Shown here: positions 63,355 through 64,000 of the stretch, in pieces
Numbering within the stretch: position 1 is the first letter of the stretch
Layout of the letters: each line of letters opens with the position of its first letter
NCBI RefSeq assembly: GCF_001021385.1
Contig: NZ_CP011773.1
Coordinates: 4,774,001-4,838,000 of the forward strand
Length of the DNA: 64,000 bases
Direction: 5' to 3'
From: Mycobacterium sp. EPa45
Lineage (GTDB): Bacteria; Actinomycetota; Actinomycetes; Mycobacteriales; Mycobacteriaceae
Translations under genes and position numbers: made by a program
Notes under the pieces: generated by a model
Seen by the model: only the letters and a program-made list of their open reading frames with translations
Database searches by the model: none
Told to the model about the DNA's origin: nothing

Positions 63355-64000
63355 ATGACCCCATCCCCCACGCCGTTCGAGATCGCCGTTCCGCAGGCCG
63401 ATCTCGATGACTTGCACCGCCGCCTGGAAAGTGCACGGTTCCCGGCCGAATTGGCAGGCAGCGGCTGGGATTACGGAACCGACCAGTCGTTCTTGAGGTC
63501 GTTCGTCGACTACTGGCGCGATGAGTATGACTGGCGCGTAACCGAAGCCGAGTTGAACGCGGTCGGGTCGTTCGTCACCGAGGCCGCCGGCCAACGCGTG
63601 CACTTCCTGCACCGCAGATCTGCTCACGAGGCAGCGATTCCGCTGGCGCTCGTGCACGGCTGGCCGGGGTCGATCATCGAGTTCCTCGACGCGCTGCCGT
63701 TGCTGCACGAGAGATACCACGTCGTCGTGATCTCGATGCCGGGCTACGGGTTTTCCGGTCCGACCACCGAACGCGGTGTCGACGTGGCCCGGGTCGCGGC
63801 GGCGGTCGCCGACGTGATGATGCAACTGGGTTACGAGCGTTTCCTGGCCCAGGGCGGCGACTGGGGCGCGCTGGTGGTGCGCTACCTCGGCGAGCATTAC
63901 CCGGACCGCGCGGTGGCCGTGCATACCAACATGCTCTTCGCTACCGTCGAAGGGCCCGATGCCATGGACGGTGTCACCGAGGAGGAAATGGCCGCATTCA
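63355..64000 (+). CDS. Epoxide hydrolase, 5' part (cut by window edge)
   Basis: Open from ATG 63355 to the right edge (215 codons). The N-terminal EHN domain (FEIAVPQADLDDLHRRLESARFP ... GTDQSFLRSFVDYW) marks the microsomal-type epoxide hydrolases. It is followed by the alpha/beta hydrolase core: LVHGWPGS oxyanion hole and GGDWGALV with the nucleophilic Asp. It would open an epoxide with water. The stop and the Tyr/His/Asp-Glu partners lie beyond the window. Confidence 0.88.
   Translation, partial: MTPSPTPFEIAVPQADLDDLHRRLESARFPAELAGSGWDYGTDQSFLRSFVDYWRDEYDWRVTEAELNAVGSFVTEAAGQRVHFLHRRSAHEAAIPLALVHGWPGSIIEFLDALPLLHERYHVVVISMPGYGFSGPTTERGVDVARVAAAVADVMMQLGYERFLAQGGDWGALVVRYLGEHYPDRAVAVHTNMLFATVEGPDAMDGVTEEEMAAF

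Noticed and set aside
1-64000. tRNA, rRNA, IS elements, prophage, toxin-antitoxin pairs
   Set aside because: Looked for cloverleaf-like tRNA genes, transposase or integrase motifs and inverted-repeat-flanked elements by eye and found none; very short or diverged ones could be missed.

Overview
The window is high-GC DNA with tightly packed genes, many GTG starts, frequent ATGA/GTGA start-stop overlaps and many leaderless-type promoters. Gene content (LprB/LprC lipoproteins, PE-PPE-domain protein, F420/LLM enzymes, WS/DGAT, CysNC fusion, Tap efflux pump) indicates a Mycobacterium, most likely a non-tuberculous (Mycolicibacterium-type) species. From about 20 kb to the right edge the order and strands follow, from memory, M. 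tuberculosis Rv1287 back to Rv1257c: Rrf2 regulator, cysNC-cysD-carbonic anhydrase, oppBCDA, the SbcC/SbcD-like pair, phosphohistidine phosphatase, lprC/lprB, two ABC exporters, Rv1264-type cyclase, amiB2, HIT, Ddn-like enzyme, udgB, tap and an FAD oxidase. The first 20 kb and several insertions inside the conserved block are accessory.

Layout. 1-8.3 kb (minus): a PfaD-like enoyl reductase followed by the first ~2,237 residues of a PfaA-like polyunsaturated-fatty-acid-synthase-type PKS (KS-AT-five ACPs-KR-DH), running off the left edge. 8.7-20 kb: a haem-binding-type secreted protein, a voltage-gated-type ion channel, a Tat-exported amine oxidase with an amino-acid permease, small secreted proteins, an MFS pump, a flavin-binding protein, a lactate 2-monooxygenase-like enzyme, an F420/LLM oxidoreductase, two VOC proteins and a TDT transporter. 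20-24 kb: Rrf2 regulator and two exported mycobacterial proteins whose promoters share MprA-box-like repeats. 24-28 kb: sulfate assimilation (cysD, cysNC, cysQ) and carbonic anhydrase. 28.8-34.4 kb: peptide ABC importer oppBCDA, probably led by a 9-codon leaderless uORF. 34.4-40 kb: an S33-type hydrolase, a DszC/DszA-like sulfur-scavenging pair and a WS/DGAT acyltransferase preceded by a DosR-box-like palindrome. 40-49 kb: SMC-like nuclease pair, phosphatase, two DUF3558-type lipoproteins and a heterodimeric ABC exporter. 49-64 kb: PE-PPE-domain hydrolase, ribbon-helix-helix-like protein with an 8-bp iterated operator, two class III cyclase proteins, two different DNA glycosylases, amidase, HIT protein, F420-dependent enzymes, a five-copy 37-bp VNTR, the Tap pump, an FAD oxidase and a truncated epoxide hydrolase.

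Working together: sulfate activation (CysD/CysNC, with CysQ removing PAP/PAPS) sits near genes predicted to release sulfite from organosulfur compounds. Lipid genes (Pfa-type synthase, WS/DGAT) suggest unusual acyl chains and storage lipid, but no direct link between them can be read from the sequence. No rRNA, tRNA, CRISPR, IS element or prophage was seen. Statements about M. tuberculosis gene numbers, the MprA box and the DosR box are from memory, not from a search.
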